The position numbers were made by a program, and so were the translations under genes. From contig WBXE01000145.1 in assembly GCA_008932955.1 (NCBI GenBank), forward strand, positions 1 through 6,113: 6,113 nt of DNA, read 5' to 3'. The DNA comes from Verrucomicrobiota bacterium. Lineage in GTDB: Bacteria; Verrucomicrobiota; Verrucomicrobiia; Verrucomicrobiales; Akkermansiaceae. The notes under the pieces are model-generated. The model ran no database searches. It was not told the origin of the DNA and worked only from the letters and a program-made list of their open reading frames with translations. The stretch's first letter is position 1. Every line of letters starts with the position of its first letter. Of the stretch, positions 4,887 to 6,113 are shown piece by piece.

Positions 4887-6113
4887 ATGATTCTCCTCAT
4901 CATTCTCATCAAGATCATCGCGTTGACGTTTTTCGTGGTGTTGCCGCTGGTGCCAATGTCGGTGTTTTTCGAGCGGCGCTTCAGCGCCATCATCCAGGAT
5001 CGGGTTGGCCCCAACCGGGTGGGCATTCCGCTGACCCTGTTCGGATTCAAAAAGGATTGCAGCATATTGGGCATTGGTGGATTGGTTCAACCGATTGCCG
5101 ATGGTATCAAGCTCTTTCTCAAGGAGGATTTCACGCCCAAGCATGTGCGCAAGGCGTTCTACTGGCTGGCCCCGGCGCTCACGGTCGCTCCGGCCCTCAT
5201 CACCGCCTGCGCCATCCCCTTCGGCACTCCTATCAGTCTGTTCGGGTACACCGAAAAGCTGGTCATCGCTGATATCGACATCGGCCCCTTGTTCATTTTT
5301 GCAGTGGCCTCCCTAACCGTCTATGGGATCGCCATTGCCGGCTGGGCATCCAACTCGAAATTCCCGTTTCTCGGTGGCGTCCGCTCCACCGCGCAGATGA
5401 TCTCCTACGAAATTGCCCTCGGTCTTTCGATCATCCCGGTGTTGCTCTACTTCGGCGAACTCAACCTCAGCAGCATCGTCCAACAACAGGCTGAGCATGG
5501 CTGGCTGTTGCTCCCACTCTGGGGGCATGACGCCACCCACACGCTCGCATCAAAATTGTTATTCTGGTTCCCCGCAGCGATTTCTTTCCTAATTTTCACC
5601 ATTTCTATTTTTGCGGAAACCAACCGGATGCCGTTTGACCTACCGGAGTGCGAAACGGAACTCGTCGGTGGGTATCACACGGAATACTCGTCGATGAAAT
5701 TTGCCCTGTTCTTCATGGGTGAATATGCGGCGATGGTCGTCGGCTCCGCGCTCATCATCACCCTCTTCCTCGGCGGTTGGTCGCTGGGTTTCGGCACCGA
5801 TTCCTGGATTTCAGAGTTGAGCATCGGCGGCTTTGGCTTTGGCGGATTGGTCCACATGGGTATTTTCCTCGCCAAAGTGGTGGCCTTCATCCTGTTTTTC
5901 ATCTTGGTGCGCTGGACGATTCCGCGGTTCCGCTATGACCAGCTCATGAAACTCGGCTGGGTGATCTTTTTTGAGGCCGCTCTGGTCAACGTCTTCCTCG
6001 CTGCGCTGATCGTGGCGGCCCCCCACCTTGCCGCCGCCATCACTGCCATCGGTGCAGTGCTACTCATCATCGTCACTGCGGCCATCATCTGGGTCGCCAG
6101 AGTCTCCGAGACC
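4887..6113 (+). CDS. nuoH: NADH-quinone oxidoreductase (complex I) subunit H (3' end cut off)
   Basis: NuoH is the membrane subunit of complex I that joins the peripheral arm and helps form the quinone-binding cavity and the first proton path. The frame starts at ATG 4887, two codons after an in-frame stop, and is open to the window edge (409 residues visible). Family marks: FFERRFSAIIQDRVGPNRVG (27-46), LVQPIADGIKLFLKED (66-81), SNSKFPFLGGVRSTAQMISYE (155-175), the acidic quinone-cavity loop AETNRMPFDLPE (243-254) with ETELVGGYHTEYSSMKF (256-272), and RWTIPRFRYDQLMKLGW (342-358). About eight membrane helices of the usual fold are visible. Compared with the common 320-350 residue form it is long: a stretch of about 15 residues (48-63, with FGFKKDCS) separates GPNRVG from LVQP, and a further hydrophobic segment (about 380-404) follows the normal end. 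The stop and probably nuoI lie beyond the window. Confidence 0.96.
   Translation, partial: MILLIILIKIIALTFFVVLPLVPMSVFFERRFSAIIQDRVGPNRVGIPLTLFGFKKDCSILGIGGLVQPIADGIKLFLKEDFTPKHVRKAFYWLAPALTVAPALITACAIPFGTPISLFGYTEKLVIADIDIGPLFIFAVASLTVYGIAIAGWASNSKFPFLGGVRSTAQMISYEIALGLSIIPVLLYFGELNLSSIVQQQAEHGWLLLPLWGHDATHTLASKLLFWFPAAISFLIFTISIFAETNRMPFDLPECETELVGGYHTEYSSMKFALFFMGEYAAMVVGSALIITLFLGGWSLGFGTDSWISELSIGGFGFGGLVHMGIFLAKVVAFILFFILVRWTIPRFRYDQLMKLGWVIFFEAALVNVFLAALIVAAPHLAAAITAIGAVLLIIVTAAIIWVARVSET

Noticed and set aside
4866..6026. Short frames on both strands over nuoH
   Set aside because: nuoH is continuous from 4887 to the window end with all family motifs; the others are shadows.
1..6113. 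CRISPR array, rRNA, complete insertion sequence or riboswitch
   Set aside because: I saw no regularly spaced repeats, rRNA signatures, transposase or conserved riboswitch cores on either strand.

Overview
The window looks like chromosomal DNA from a GC-rich, Gram-negative-type bacterium. My tentative placement is Verrucomicrobiota or a relative. This rests on the overall look of the NuoG/NuoH proteins (a Thermus-length loop in the first NuoG iron-sulfur site, a long NuoH with extra segments) and on weak use of Shine-Dalgarno sites. It is an impression from memory, not a search result.

Layout. (1) Bases 2-490 (+) are the 3' end of a WYL-domain transcriptional regulator that resembles the BrxR/CapW type found near phage-defence systems. 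(2) Bases 491-748 hold no gene, but contain partial inverted copies of a GGGTCAG-type motif and a rho-independent terminator that serves the next gene. (3) Bases 749-825 (-) are a complete tRNA-Arg(ACG) with encoded CCA, its own promoter (842-870) and its own terminator (709-741). Its 3' end points at the WYL gene, so anything integrated at this tRNA would lie on that side. (4) Bases 1023-2758 (+) are a two-gene unit: an unrecognised multi-pass membrane protein overlapping by ATGA a family GT4 glycosyltransferase, probably for cell-envelope glycan or LPS assembly. (5) Bases 2759-3061 are a spacer with a weak hairpin, a doubtful small ORF and a possible promoter. (6) Bases 3062-6113 (+) begin a respiratory complex I operon: complete nuoG, then nuoH, which runs off the right edge. 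No nuoF lies directly upstream of nuoG.

The genes fall into three functional blocks: the regulator/tRNA junction (possible genomic-island edge), the envelope pair, and the energy-metabolism operon. NuoG carries electrons through Fe-S centres N1b, N5 and N4 in the peripheral arm, and NuoH forms the membrane part of the quinone site. I see no convincing undescribed system inside the window. The best lead is the possible defence-type island lying to the left of the tRNA.
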